Below are positions 32,785 to 44,795 of a stretch of DNA of 64,000 bases, piece by piece. Location of the stretch: assembly GCA_010093485.1 (NCBI GenBank), contig MU001511.1, forward strand, positions 124,001-188,000. Direction: 5' to 3'. The DNA is from Karstenula rhodostoma CBS 690.94 (Eukaryota; Ascomycota; Dothideomycetes; Pleosporales; Didymosphaeriaceae). Every line of letters starts with the position of its first letter. Positions within the stretch are counted from its first letter, which is position 1. The position numbers and the translations under genes were made by a program. Below the pieces are notes generated by a model that was not told the origin of the DNA, searched no databases, and worked only from the letters and a program-made list of their open reading frames with translations.

Positions 32785-35734
32785 ACAGAGCGTGCGCGTA
32801 AGTCTCGTGGAGGACGACCCGTGAGTGCTACCTCTATCTCCTGGCTTGTGCAGACTGTCAAAGCCAAGATTGTCCGTGTATGAAAGATGGGACCGAACAT
32901 GCACGATGCAACAGCAGGTGGTAATGCAGGTAGCCAAAGGGAGCAACTGCAAGAGTAAAATACGCAAACAGGTAGTCCGAGCGGAAACTTGCGCCTCGGA
33001 AACTGTACATACTCTGCCGTGGAATTCTTAAAGCCGCTTTCCGGGCGCTTACCCGGTAAAGATGTATGCAAATGACCTGGTCCATATGCCCCTGCCCCTG
33101 GACGAGTAACCCTCAACTAAAGCCACTCTTGATCTCCCTCTGAGTAGATGGCCAATAATGTATATCAACGCCAAAGTCTGCGGGAGCATTGCAGGTGCGT
33201 TTACATCGTGATTGACTCGCGCGACAACTGAGCAAGGGTCCTGATAGCGTTGTGCTAAACAGATGGAACCTTTCAGTCTGAAGGCTGCACCGGGGGGGTG
33301 TGAGCCTGACACGAAGTCGTGTGGGCATAGCAGTGTGAGGCTTGACTTGCAGGACTTGCAGGGGTCCTGATCCGCAGATGCAATGATAACCGATCCGTTC
33401 GCGAGCCCTGGAAAAAGGTATCGATCTGGAATGGTGCGGGTAAAAGGGAACTGCATGAAGCGAACCAGTGGTACACTGAGCATACAGAATGGTGCACTTA
33501 CCTAGATAGTAACCGCATTTGTGTGTCTTCACCTAAATGCGTTGATATGCACTCAACTGTAGGGCGAAAAGAAGACGTCTGTCGAGTGACTCGGAGCGTC
33601 ACTCATCCACTATGGATAACTCAGCGTTGCTGAACATCCGGGCATGCGGTGTAGGCGAACAGTAGCTGAGAAGCTTCTCTTGCGGTAGACTGTTCTGATC
33701 AGGTCAGACGGTCTGGCCTAGCATCCTCTTACCAGGGTAAGGTGCTTGTCTGGCGATCATGGTGCCGACGTACCCCTACAAAAGAGTACCTGCGCCCATG
33801 CTTCATCGTTCGGCGCATCGACGAGGGCGCGGGCGGCCATGTCGTGTATTGGCAATGATCTACACTGTCCCTCGGAAAGCAGCGCGTAAAACGCTGATTG
33901 ATGGTGTATCAGTCATCATCCGGCCCACGGTTTTGGCGGAGCGCGAGGGGCAGATAAGGGTCAGGATGTAACAGAACACGGTGGGTGAAGCTGAGCAAGC
34001 CACGCTACTACTTCTCCAAGAGCTTGTGATACTACATAAGCCAGGGTAGCTATATTGCAACACTAAGAGTGGGCAGCACAAAGCTGCCTACAGAGACCCT
34101 GGGGAGATCTCGCGTGAATCGTCCAAACCCCACGTTATCTCCAAACTTAGGGTGAACCACATGACCCTTATTCAAACAGCGTGTGAAGCTGTCATGCTCG
34201 AAGAACGCCTGACCGGGAAGCGGGAAGTCGGCATGTAGCAGGCTTTACGAAATTAACCCGAGAGAGCTCAGGAAATTGACTGCACGAGTTTTCAAATATG
34301 CAATGCGAAGGGGAGTAGACACAGGAAGTAAAGGGCGAAGCGCGGAGATGGAAAGCGCTAAGCGAATACCGGAAGACGAGCTGTTGACGAAAGAGGAAGG
34401 ACGCCGGCAAAGCTTCTCATTGGGCATGTTTGATTCAGTCAAGCCCATTCAAGCCCAAGATGCGCCGCGACTTGATAAAGCAGTCGTAGAATCAGCTTTT
34501 GCGTGCTGGGTCAAAGCGAGGGCGGTTCTGATAGGAGCGCAAAGACCTGCCTGACCAAGAGGGTGACATGCTGGCAGGTTGATGCTTGGAGATGGCGCCA
34601 AGTGAAGGTCAGGCTGTGCTAGGGCTAAGAACCACGAGTTCTGCCTCGGTGGTCCAGGGGTGTTCCCCTTGTGCGTGATCTCCCTAGACTGCATCTACTT
34701 CCCGATAGGATCAGTACGCTGTCAGGTACGCCCGAAAGCCAACCGGTAATCTCCCGACAGATGCTTTAGCTCCGTGGAGCTTGCGCAAAGCTCAACTTCT
34801 GGCCAGCGTCTTCTAAGGCAGCAGCAGCGCAAGCTTTGGCGCCTGCTGTTTGCTTGTTGCCCCACAGTCATGACACTGTATCGAGTAGTCGTCCCGTCTC
34901 TTTGTCCACAGAGCTTGCAGGGTATGAGCCTTCATTCCCACATTGCGAGGTGCGACCCTCCTTCTGACAGTCTTTCTTTTAGTCCACACCTCCTTGGGTA
35001 ACATTAAGCTGGTAAGCGCCACCCCCCCTCGCATCTTAGAGCGATATGGGTCGCGTGATAAGAGCGATGCGCATGCAGCAGGCGTGGCGCGCCATCTTCG
35101 ACCGAGCAGTAGGCAAAAGGGACGGTTGTACTACGATATCGCATTGAAGCCGTAGAGGTAGCATCGATGCCACCAATAGTGGGCTGGCCGAGGTAGACGA
35201 GATGCGAAGGGTGTGGTTGCAGCTCTGCCGTTCCTGCAGGAGCTTCGGCGCGTACTCGGGGGCGGATGGAAAAAAGCAAGACATGCTGCTGCTCGATAGA
35301 CGTCCCTATTTGGCCATGTTAGCAGCCTGCGTTCACGTACCTCACCATCATCGTAGAGGTGGTGCACAGGTCGGTAGAGCCCCAGCTATCGACTTTGAGG
35401 TCCTCGCCTACTTCTCCATCTCGGTGTCCGATGCATCATTCGCAGAATGCGCGCGATCCATTGCTGTGATAGAAGCACCAGTCGAATCCAGGAGAATGAT
35501 GGCGGGGTTTGGTGTAGTGGAATCAGAACATTAAGGTTGCGAAGAGTGGAGGCTGGTCCGTGCGCTATGAGCACGACATGATCGCTCTTCATACATCATT
35601 GTCGCAGGCGTGCCATCATGCGATTTAGTACAACCTCTCCTGGAGAAGTGGCCAGTGGGTACTATTATGCAAGCCATAACCATATCATAGATACTTTTGC
35701 AACGAGGTCAGTAGTAGAAGGCGTAACCATTCTA

Positions 35735-35779
35735 CAGTGGTTAGACAACAGTTCGAGTACCTGTATTGTCCTAGTACTG
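35735..35779. mobile_element. Short 45-bp relative of the TA-flanked palindromic element
   Basis: Begins CAGTGGTTAGACAACAG and ends CTGTATTGTCCTAGTACTG. The reverse of the right end (CAGTACTAGGACAATACAG) resembles both the left end and the ends of the three intronic copies. A TA precedes the left end; the right flank is CC. It looks like two terminal repeats with almost no interior. Confidence 0.45.
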
Positions 35780-35959
35780 CCAATTTAACGTTTAAGCGTT
35801 GATGGCCGAGCACTGGGATAGCCGGCTGCGATATTACACCCCGAAGCCTGTTCCCATGGCTGGCAATCGTCATTGTGAAGTTGTACGAAAACAAACTTCC
35901 CCAAGAGGGTATTTATATTGACAGAATTCTTTCACCAGACGATCCAGCATAGCGCTGCT

Positions 35960-36303
35960 GACACGATCCACGAAGAAGACCAAACCACCAGTTCCACCCA
36001 ACTCCAAAATCAAAGAATGCAAAACGAAACCATGCCGACATCACTCAGTTCCAGCCAATTATTCCCTCTGCCACCGTCAAAGGCCCTCTTTTCGACCCCG
36101 TCATAACAGAGACTCTCCGCCCGATGATCCCAGTATCGCCAACGCCGAGGTTGAGCGTCTCTGGCAACTCCACAGTACACGACTCTCTGCTACCGAGATC
36201 GAAGGAAAAGAAAGGGACGGCTGGGCGGGCTTCGGAGGCGCTGAGATCACCGTCGCGACTACACGTGTTAGCTTACTGTGGACGATTCAAGGAATGGTTG
36301 TGC
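35960..36303 (+). pseudogene. Possible decayed coding fragment
   Basis: One frame gives a protein-like stretch (HADITQFQPIIPSATV, then GPLFDPVITETLRP). The next frame continues it (DDPSIANAEVERLWQLHSTR, later DGWAGFGGAEI and LLWTIQGMVVRL) before a stop at about 36303. The switch at about 36120 needs a one-base change, and no splice pair explains it. I recognise no family, and the stretch could be coincidence. Confidence 0.3.
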
Positions 36304-36840
36304 GGCTTACTGAATAACCACCCACGATCTCCGTTGGAACACGCTGTTTGTCTCGTCCCATCCCTGCAGCTCGACTTGTGTACCGGCATCGCCAAGCAGT
36401 GTTCTGCTTCTATTCGAGAATAGCAGCCGCACTTCGCTATCATGTTGGTCTGGCGATGCGTCTCGCATATCTCTTGATGGTCTGAGGACTGCGATGGAAC
36501 CGCCCTGGCTCATTCGTGTCGACGATCCGTTACACATTTTGTCTTGATAGCGCGATTGTAGATGAATCAGCAAAAGGTATGTTGAAATGCTGGTTATCGG
36601 GGGTTCTGTAAGATTGTTATTTTGGCAAAGGGAATTCAAGACTTAAAGTCGACTATAGAACTAGCGGTAGACATCCACGAGAAGGTTGAGAGTGCTTATG
36701 AGTCCTTTGAGCACGTTTGAGCACCTAAATGGTACAACGTCCGTGCGCCCAACACTAGTACTATCCTTGGTCTGCGGTGTGGTTCGGAACATAGTCAAAC
36801 ACCAGCTTAGCTACAGAGCATTCTAAACTATCCTCGCAAC

Positions 36841-37934
36841 TCAAATAGATGCTCTCAGCACCTTAAAGGCATCTGCACGCGTACCCAGGAAACGCTCCTC
36901 CGCCGTCTTCCAGTTAATCACCTTCCAGATATTATCTACATACGCGGGTTTTCCATTAAGGTACTGCGAGATGTTAGTTAGTTTATTGAACTTACAGCGT
37001 CAGGACAAAAGTCTGAGTACAGTGTGTTGCCCTGGTTAGGAAACATGTAGACCAAGTGTGCTCAGACTTTTGTCTTAGTACTGTATGAGGATTAAAACTC
37101 ACCTGCAAGTAATACGCATGCTCCCACATATCGATGCCAAAGATTGGAACCTCACCCTTCCCCACCACAGGATCCTGGTCTTTCGTCGTTACAATGGTCA
37201 GCCTTTGCTCCTTGCCCGTTTCGACCTTGACCAGCCATCCCCAGCCACTGCCTTGGATACCCAACAGCGTGGCCTTGAATGCGTCATAAAAAGCTTGTTC
37301 ATCGCCCCATGTGACCTTGATTTGCTTGATGAGCTCTGGTGCGGCAGATACCTTAGCCTCAGCGGAGGAGGCGGGAGCGAGGTTCTGCCAGAAGAGCGAG
37401 TGGTTGATGTGGCCGCCGGCGTTGAACTTGATAGCGGCTTGCAGACCGACCTGCGAAGTGATGTCGGAGGTGTGCACGGCTTCAACTTGTGTCTTTAATG
37501 CGGCATTGAGGTTTGTGATGTACTAAGCGAACTCTGTCAGACTGATATAACATATACAACGCCAAGTCAAAAGTCTTGCCCGACGATAGGTGATGCATAG
37601 ACCAACTGTACGAGACTTTCGTCTTAGTACTGTAGAGCTTGAAGGTCTTGCTTACGGTCTGATGGTGCTTGCCATGATGCAGTTCCATGATCTGCTTCGA
37701 GATATGCGGTTCGAGCGCCTATACAGCATTAGCATTACCCCTCCATCCTCAAAGTCGCACATCAGGCGATCGACTGACATCATAGGCATATGGGAGAGGC
37801 GGCAACGTGTACGATGGTGCAGACATAGCTCCGAATTGAAATGGCAGCTGTTCTGAGGCGTAGGCGGGAGACTGGAGGAGGAGCGCGGGGAGCAGGTAGG
37901 GAAGGAAAGTCGAGAGCACGCAACTACCAAACAT
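36841..37934 (-). CDS. Manganese superoxide dismutase with a signal-peptide-like extension
   Basis: Exons 37779-37934, 37656-37718, 37103-37522 and 36841-36963 give 253 residues. From residue 37 it is a normal Fe/Mn-SOD: YTLPPLPYAYDALEPHISKQ, MELHHGKHHQTY, AGGHINHSLFWQNLAP and FGIDMWEHAYYLQ, with all four metal ligands (His of EPHIS, His of NHSLF, Asp and His of DMWEH). The 36 residues before the internal Met resemble a secretory signal (STFLPYLLPALLLQSPAYAS) and lack the basic residues of a mitochondrial presequence. Fungal cytosolic Mn-SODs start near MSAPSYTLPPLPYAYD, so the internal ATG (37826) may be the main start and the extension optional. Introns 2 and 3 (133 and 139 nt) each carry the palindromic element. 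Divergent from the gene at 38469. Confidence 0.88.
36995..37083 (-). mobile_element. TA-flanked palindromic element in SOD intron 3 (89 bp)
   Basis: Left end (sense) CAGTACTAAGACAAAAGTCT; right end GACTTTTGTCCTGACGCTG. The two ends pair along about 30 bases, with one core of 17 matches in 19. TA flanks both sides. It starts 19 nt from the donor and ends 31 nt before the acceptor. Removing it would leave an intron of about 50 nt. Confidence 0.8.
37557..37632 (-). mobile_element. TA-flanked palindromic element in SOD intron 2 (76 bp)
   Basis: Left end CAGTACTAAGACGAAAGTCT, then GTACAGTTGGTCTAT, collinear with the copy in intron 3; right end CAAGACTTTTGACTTGGCGT followed by TG. Flanked by TA on both sides. 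It starts 23 nt from the donor and ends 34 nt before the acceptor. Confidence 0.8.
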
Positions 37935-38468
37935 CTTGCCGGTTTGGCACCGAGATTCGAAAGGTGGGATGTCGTCTTGGACAGCAAGGTGCTTGCATGC
38001 GAGTGGCCAGGAAACTGCCTCAATCTGACGCGATCGCGCTCGGATGCCAGAGAACGTCTCGGACTTGTAATTCGGTGAAATCTTGTCGGTATGAGACCTG
38101 TGAACAAAAACAATGCTTGATAGCTTTTCGATTGTTGGACGGTGCGATGTGTGTTCCTGAGGACTCAATGTGAGTTGGGGCCAAGTTGTAGCAGGAAAGT
38201 AGTACCGAGGCAGTATCGGCAATTCATACCTTCGCTCGATCGTTAGGGTACACGGCTACTTACTAGGCAAACTCTTTCCACTGGTTCTTGTGAATCCAAG
38301 CTGCACGTTATCCCGTAGACGGGTATGTGCCAGGTGTCTCGGCGTTCCGCCTGCGCCGGACCACCACGATGCTGGTTGCGCTAGAGTGGAAGCGAGCTAG
38401 TCCGCACGTGCCATCGCGTCGACATCTTCACTCACGCTCTCTGACATCAGAATCAGTGGTCAATTAAG
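37935..38468. promoter_or_regulatory. Divergent promoter region, SOD and mitochondrial protein gene
   Basis: 534 bp between two divergent starts. No coding frame of interest continues through it, and no specific factor sites are claimed. Confidence 0.35.
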
Positions 38469-39877
38469 ATGCATGCACGTTTCCAACCATTCGCGCATGC
38501 TTTTAGAGCATCGCGTCAATGGACGCAGTATAGTCAGGCTCACCAAAGGCCGCGAATAACTGCCTTCATCTGCCAGAGCTGCCACCGGAACTTTTCCTTA
38601 CGATCCCCCTTGTCGGCGCTACGCAAGATCACGCAGGCTTCTCGGCGCAGAGTGTCTACAGCCGCACAGAATGTTAAAGACAAGAGTACGTGGCTATGCT
38701 TCATCTTGGTAATTCTGGAGGGTTGCTAACGATGTTGCAGAATACGCCGAACAGATCGTCATCTACGAAGCTGGCTCCAACCGCACTGCCTTCATAGGCA
38801 CCTGGAAAGCGATCGCACTGTTTCAATTCGGCGTGTGTACTGTGTGGCTCGCTCCTCATCTGTATTTGAATCAGAACCAGCCTGACAAGAGCATTCGCGT
38901 GTTCCAAACTGTTGGAGGTACGTCACGTGCTCTTTTCTCCACCTGAAAATGCACCGACAGGTTCAGCCCCAAAAGTCCTCAAATGGCTCCGAGACTACAT
39001 GCAATCGCGGGCCAGAGAACATGTTGCATCCCATCCCGTAATGAACTGTTTCTAATAGTTCGGCCATCCCTCCCTTGCCTACTTCTTGCTCTGTTCTTCT
39101 CACTCACACTGTGGGCATGTCTTCAACACACTCTATTCCAACCTCCTCTAGCAACGCTTCAAATTCCATAATCACATGCTAAAACTATACAGTCATGGCG
39201 CTTGCGACTATTCCCTCCATAATCCTCTCCTTCATCACCGCTCCATTCGTCACCTCAATCAAGCTCTGGCCCATCCCACCCCACGCGCGCCACTCCCTGA
39301 CAGCTCTCCGCTCCTTCGCCGGTACGTTGACCCCTGGACGCTACCACACAAGTCATCATCAGAAACTACTATATCCCCTCCCTGTTCCCCCCGTCTCACG
39401 AAACCGTCACAATCTCTAACCTACCCAGCCAACCTCCCCACGACCACAAAACTCACCTTCCAAACCCTCCGCATCTTCCCCATGCCCAAGCACACCACCA
39501 TCTACGCACATGAGCTCCGTGCCCTGCCCCCACGCAGGTTCCGCTTCGCCAACATCGAGCTGCCCAAGAGCGCAGCCTGGGCGCAGCGCCAGCGCGAGAA
39601 GTCGCTGCTGAAGCGGGCGTGGGAGTTCGTCGAAGAGCGGCGGTTTAAATTCTATATCAAGGAGAGCAGGGCGTATACGATAAAGACGGGGGTGCCGGGG
39701 GTGTGGGAGGAAGTTGCGAGGGGGATTCGGGAGAGGACGGAGAGGGAGGGGGAGAAGAAGGGAGAGAAAAAAGTGGGTAGGGAGAGGAGGGATGTGGCTA
39801 AGAAGCCTGTTCCGGTGAAGAAGGATATGAGGATGCGCATGCCTGAGGTTAAGAGGCAGACGTCGAGACGTGTGTGA
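38469..39877 (+). CDS. Predicted mitochondrial inner-membrane protein, two TM segments
   Basis: Exons 38469-38685, 38741-38917, 39193-39321 and 39429-39877 give 323 residues. The N-terminus is Arg/Ser/His-rich (a presequence-like region up to about residue 65). A conserved domain follows: KYAEQIVIYEAGSNRTAFIG leads into the first TM (about 90-115), VFQTVG-VMALATIPSIILSFITAPFVT is the second (about 133-157), then LPTTTKLTFQTLRIFPMPKH and ELRALPPRRFRFANIELP. This order matches a widespread fungal mitochondrial membrane family related to TMEM70/TMEM186/TMEM223-type proteins, from memory of family features only. The tail is strongly basic. Intron 2 is unusually long (275 nt) and contains an internal donor/acceptor pair that would instead give a truncated protein. 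Role unknown, perhaps respiratory-complex biogenesis. Confidence 0.72.
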
Positions 39878-40322
39878 CTAGGGTTGGTGTAGAGAACGTG
39901 TAAGATGAACTGTATTTGTATGTCGAGAGTGCACACCAAGCGATATGGTACCAAGACAGAAAACCAAATAAGCTCATCTTACGTATTATTTACCCTAGGG
40001 TCACACACTACATCTGACTCCATGTAATCAGCCTGTTTGTTAGCTATCCTGGGGGTACTCGGATTTTCGGCCTGGCGCTTTAGAGGTGGCAAGTAGACAG
40101 AAAAGCGAGATTGTAAAATAACAGGCGCCGCGTGGAGACAGCGATGGATGAAGCAGTATAGCACGAAACCGATAGAACGATGTTATGGATCACTTGCTTA
40201 ACATTCAATATTTGAACGAAGGATCGCAAAACGCAGACACCTCAACAATCGGTGGATTTATTCATCCGCACAACGAGCCCGAGAATCCATTCCCCACTCC
40301 AAAACCACATCTACGCCGCTTG
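39878..40322. other. Convergent intergenic region
   Basis: Lies between the ends of the mitochondrial-protein gene and the sugar transporter gene. Contains 3' sequences; no gene seen. Confidence 0.45.
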
Positions 40323-42357
40323 TTAATGCGACTCTTTCCGCTCGGACTCCGCCACAACGGGCTTCTCGTCTGCAAGCTTCTCGTCCGCGACGCGGTGTTC
40401 GCTCGGGTGGGAGACGCCCATTCTTGCGAGCAGCTCGCCCATCCCGACCTCATTGTGTACCTCGACCCATCGCTCCTTGTCCTTCGCTGCGACACCGACC
40501 GAGCCGAAGAGGATGTCCATTTCCTCGAGGGTTAGGCCCTTGGTCTCAGGCACGATGAAGTAGACGAATAACGCGCCGATAAAGGTCAATATGCCAAAGA
40601 AGATATAGGTGCCGTAGGTCATGCCTTCAAGCATGTCGGGGGTGACTTGGCCGACTATGAAGTTGTTCATCCTGTGTGTATAGTTTAGTATAATTGTTCG
40701 GAAGTAGTGAGTGAGGTCGGTGGTAGACTTACCAGTTGGAGCTCGCACCCAGCGCGATGCCGTATGGGCGGTTGGACATGGGCCAGATCTCCGCAATAAC
40801 GATCCAAGCGCAAGGACCCCAGGAGTATCCGAAGTGGACGACGAAGAGCCAGACCATGACGACTGCGGCCCATCCGGCGGCTTGGTGGTGTTCCCAGTCG
40901 GTTTGGAAAGAGGCGGTGATGGCGGCCTGGAATGTATAAGTAAAGGCGGTTCTGTATAAGGTTATGGACTGCCGAGACTTACGATTATGAAATGGCAGAT
41001 GGCCATGCCGATAGCGCCAATGATGAGAGTGGGCTTGCGGCCCCAGCGATCAACGTACATGACGGCAGGGATGGTGGCGATGAACATGACAATTCCCACA
41101 ACGCCGGTTGCCAAAAGGGAGACGGAGTTGCTGGAGAGACCGAGCTTGCCGAAAATAACGGGGGCGTAGTAGAGCACTGCGTTGATACCAGTCCATCTGC
41201 GCGATGTCAGTCAGCACTGATACGCTTACAGATAGGAGGAGCCTTACTGTTGGAAGAACATAGTGACCGTCGCCACGATGACTCGCTTGAACATGGGCTT
41301 GCTCTTGAACAAGCTGCCAATAGCCACGAACTGCAACTTGGCGGTGTTCAAAGCAGTCAAATTCTGAAGATGCGGCCAGTTCTCCTGGAGCGTCCTCTTC
41401 TCGAACAAACTTTGCGCCTTGATTTCTGCGAACTCCAATTCGATGAGGTCGTTGTCTTCGGGCAAATCTCGCAAGCGGGCAAGAACGCGTCGAGCCTCGG
41501 TTTCGCGGTCGTGATGGACGAGCCAACGTGGAGAGAAGGGCATGAAAAGCATGCCCACACCGAGGAGGACGGCGGGAACGAGTTGTAGGCAGAGAGGAAG
41601 GAGCCATGCACCTTCTTTCTGGCCGCGGCCGGTGCCGCCGATAAAGTTGGTGCCGTAGTCGATCCAGAAGGATATCATGATACCGAGGGTAATGGAGAGC
41701 TGCTGGAGACCAACGAGGGCACCGCGGACTTCGGGAGGAGCTGTCGACCATTAGCGATGACGTTTTAGTCAGGTTTCCTCAGATACTTACCAATCTCAGC
41801 GTTGTACATGGGGACAATCATGGAGAGCGATCCGACACCCATACCAGTGATAAATCGCCCAGCGAGAATAGAGTTGTGACCGGCGGCAACGGACGTAGTC
41901 TGGATAACGACACCGATGATGAAGATGGCTACGTTAACCAAGATTGCGTATTTTCGGGACAAGATCTCTGCGAGGAAACCGGAGTACATTGTGCCCAGCC
42001 AAGCACCCAATTCGAGGATAGAGACGAGCCAGCCTTGCTTTGAAGAGTTGTATTCAAGCGTCTCCTGATTCTCTATGTAGTCTCCCATGTCTGAACAGTG
42101 CTTGATTAGCGACGAGCTCGGAGAATCGGAGCTGCGAGCGGTAACTCACGTTCCTTGAACGAGGTCATGGTAAGGACACCGGAGAAAACACCCTGGTTGT
42201 AACCATACAGCAGACCACCCAAGCAAGCAAAGCATGCAATGCCGAAGACCCTGAGGTTCTTCATCAAGGCCATCGGGCCCGGTGGTGTTTGCAAAGCCTG
42301 ACGGCGAGCCAATGCGGCTGCCTCGAAGTCATGGCCTGAACCTCCGACGGGTGCCAT
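40323..42357 (-). CDS. MFS sugar/inositol-type transporter
   Basis: Six exons (42150-42357, 41791-42090, 41248-41740, 40983-41196, 40733-40926, 40323-40671) with five introns of 50-61 nt give 585 residues. Sugar-porter marks are all present: GGLLYGYNQGVFSGVLTM in TM1, RFITGMGVGSLSMIVPMY, APPEVRGALVGLQQLSITLG, PFSPRWLVHH, FFQQWTGINAVLYYAP across an intron, VDRWGRKPTLI and VPETKGLTLEEMD. The relaxed SPRW motif (PFSPRW rather than PESPRW) is common. The substrate (hexose, quinate or polyol) cannot be read from sequence. The start at 42357 follows an out-of-family lead; the cytosolic C-terminus is Glu/Lys-rich. It is transcribed away from the glutaminyl cyclase gene. Confidence 0.92.
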
Positions 42358-43505
42358 CCTGGAAAGCAAGCCTTCTCTTTCAAGACTTCAATTGATATCC
42401 CAGCCTGATGTAAATGGACAATGAAGTGGCAGAGGGAACGGAACCTGTACTGTTGCAAGATGTCGCAGGGTGTGAGCTCATGTATATACCCTGCCCGTAA
42501 GCTCCCCGAAATCCACGCATCATTATATACGATCCATGGCCCACCTGCAAGTGCAAGGACATGGCCAATCGGCATCCGCTTACACGGCTCAAAGGGTCGT
42601 GTTGGTGTCCAGTGGTTTGATGCACTAAGGATATGCACGGTTAAACTGGCAGTCAAGCTGACTGGTTCGATCGACTAGGACGAGCCTGTCCTTGTCGGAT
42701 GTGAACTGGCCGCTGTCGAGCGTCGGATGGCTGATGCTTGATTATCATTGCGCTCTCGGGGTACAAAGAGCAAACTCCACCCCATCTGCTTGAATTTCGT
42801 GGCCGCAACGTCGGATGCACAGATGAAATTATCGTGAGATGCGAGGCCTCGACCGCAGCAGGCAGATGGTGTTTTGGAATTGACTCGCCCGGTTGCACGG
42901 AAGATGGATTCCATTGCGAGATCGGGGAATACCTGAATCAAGACGAGGATGCCGTGTGCCCCGCAGCTCGTGCGGTGTGGAGAGCGGCCACCAGTCGATC
43001 TGTCTTTGTGTTCTGCCTAAATACAGAGCACGCCTAATTGCGCACGGCGTTGAACGGTAGAGTCGTTAGGTAAGCGGGGAGAGGCGTTCGTGAGTTGTGA
43101 TTGTACTGTATGGTTGTAGTTCGCAGAAGGGCGTGAGGTTCCGATCAGCCCTGGAAGCAGAGCTACAGCGAGCAATTGATGGTGTCGTGCTGAGCCCACA
43201 TGCGATGGAAGGACGAAGAGGTCGTCGGGGGGGTGGCCGCTGCCATTCTCGTGGCTTGGCGGCTGCTCGGATTCCACGCCGCACACGAAACGCGACCATG
43301 GCCTGCCTGGGCGAATGCGACTTGTCATTGAGCTCCAGATGCGTTGCTCGCTCGTTGGATGCTGCAGCGACACTCTGACGCGTCCAAACGCGTCGTCACG
43401 TGTGCATTGACGTCCCGAGGTAGTCCGGATGAGACCACGAATCCACTATGGCTCGAGTACTAGAGCCCGTCCATTCTCGCCCGCCACCAGGACTCAAAGC
43501 CCGCA
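42358..43505. promoter_or_regulatory. Divergent intergenic region with TATA-like boxes for the MFS gene
   Basis: TATATA at 42483-42488 and TATATA within 42517-42525 lie about 130 and 165 bp upstream of the transporter ATG at 42357. The rest (to 43505) has no credible gene and serves as the upstream region of the glutaminyl cyclase gene. Confidence 0.4.
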
Positions 43506-44795
43506 ATGGAGCTGCTCGTGGCGCTCCTGGGCTTCCTGGGCCTTTTGCCTCTGGTGCTGGCGTACAGCTCCGTCAGCGACGCGACCCTCAAAGGCCTCCC
43601 GGGTCCTGGCGCCGACTTCGATATCCACACAGGCGCCCTGCTCGCCCCGATTCTGCGACCGCGAGTGTCCGGCACCGAAGGCAGCAGGGCCGTCCTGCAG
43701 CACTTTGTCGACTTCTTCAAGCAGGAGCTGCCCGATTGGCGCTTGGAGCTGCAGAATTCATCGTCGACCACGCCGACTTCCAAGGGGCAGCCCGTGCCGT
43801 TCGTGAACCTCATAGCGACACGCGACCCTCCCAATGCACGTGTTGGCGACGTGGGACGGCTGGCGCTGGTTGCACATTACGATAGCAAGCTGGAGCCCGC
43901 GGGCTTCATCGGCGCCATCGACAGCGCTGCACCCTGCGCAATGTTGATGCATGCCGCGCGCACTGTCGACCAGGCCCTCACCAAGAAGTGGGCCGCCATG
44001 GCCGCTGAAGGCACCGACGACCTCGAAGACAAGAAGGGCGTGCAGATCCTGCTGCTGGACGGCGAGGAGGCCTTCAACGTCTGGACAGATACAGATAGCC
44101 TGTACGGCGCACGGTACGGATCCATCTCTGGAGTGTGCACGCGCAACCACTGACATGTGCTCCAGCGCTCTCGCCGAAGAATGGGAAACCACCTTCAACC
44201 CCGCCCCATCCGCGTACAAGACACCTCTCGACTCCATCGACCTCTTCGTACTGCTCGACCTGCTCGGTTCCAGAGGCCCGACCATACCCTCCTTCTACAC
44301 GACCACACACTGGGCCTACAAGCACATGGCTCAAATTGAACAACGCCTACGAGACCTCGCTCTCTTTAAATCGTCTCCAAACCACCCTCTCAAGGTGGCG
44401 AAACGCGAGGACAAGAACAAGGACAAGCGCAAAGAGCCGTTATTTCTTAACGAGGCGACCAAGGAGAACGGCGGCTTCTACGGCGGTTACATCGCGGACG
44501 ACCACCTTCCCTTCCTTGCTCGCGGCGTTGAGGTCCTCCACATCATACCCTCGCCGTTTCCACATGTCTGGCACGACATCATGGATGACGGCGAGCATCT
44601 CGATATGGACACGGTCGAAGACTGGGCGAGGCTTGTTACTGCTTTCACAGCCGAATGGATGGACCTCGAGGGTTTCTTTGATGTGCGGACAAAGCGGGAG
44701 GTGGAGGTGACTGGGAAATCGGAGTTGTAAGTACGTCTGCTGCGCTTGTGGGCTGTCCAGCGACATGTCTAACACTTTGCAGCAAGATACCCTAA
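43506..44795 (+). CDS. Secreted glutaminyl-peptide cyclotransferase (M28-fold)
   Basis: Exons 43506-44113, 44166-44726 and a final 13-nt exon 44783-44795 give 393 residues. A signal peptide (LLVALLGFLGLLPLVLA) is followed by the glutaminyl cyclase fold. Zinc-site motifs are visible: LALVAHYDSKL (Asp), LLDGEEAF (Glu) and FPHVWHDIMDDGEHLD (His), plus the IADDHLPFLARGV loop. The enzyme forms N-terminal pyroglutamate on secreted proteins, so it probably works in the secretory path. Intron 1 (52 nt) joins LYGAR to ALAEEW. The last intron has a perfect GTAAGT donor, TCTAAC branch and TTTGCAG acceptor and ends the protein as SEFKIP; if it is not removed, the protein ends SEL at 44730. Confidence 0.88.

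Larger units (their letters stand above)
32687..36840. other. Gene-poor 4.1-kb region
   Basis: No confident gene. A possible decayed frame lies at about 35960-36303, and a short relative of the intron-borne palindromic element lies at 35735-35779 (both listed separately). The other open frames look random. Confidence 0.5.

Noticed and set aside
34276..34554. 92-codon plus-strand frame in the gene-poor region
   Set aside because: No homology recognised, no signal peptide or TM, and the length is within chance expectation for this base composition.
36964..37102. SOD intron 3 as two adjacent introns with a mini-exon
   Set aside because: An internal CTAACCAG and GTAAGT exist, but the second intron would be only about 32 nt; a single 139-nt intron with one inserted element explains it better.
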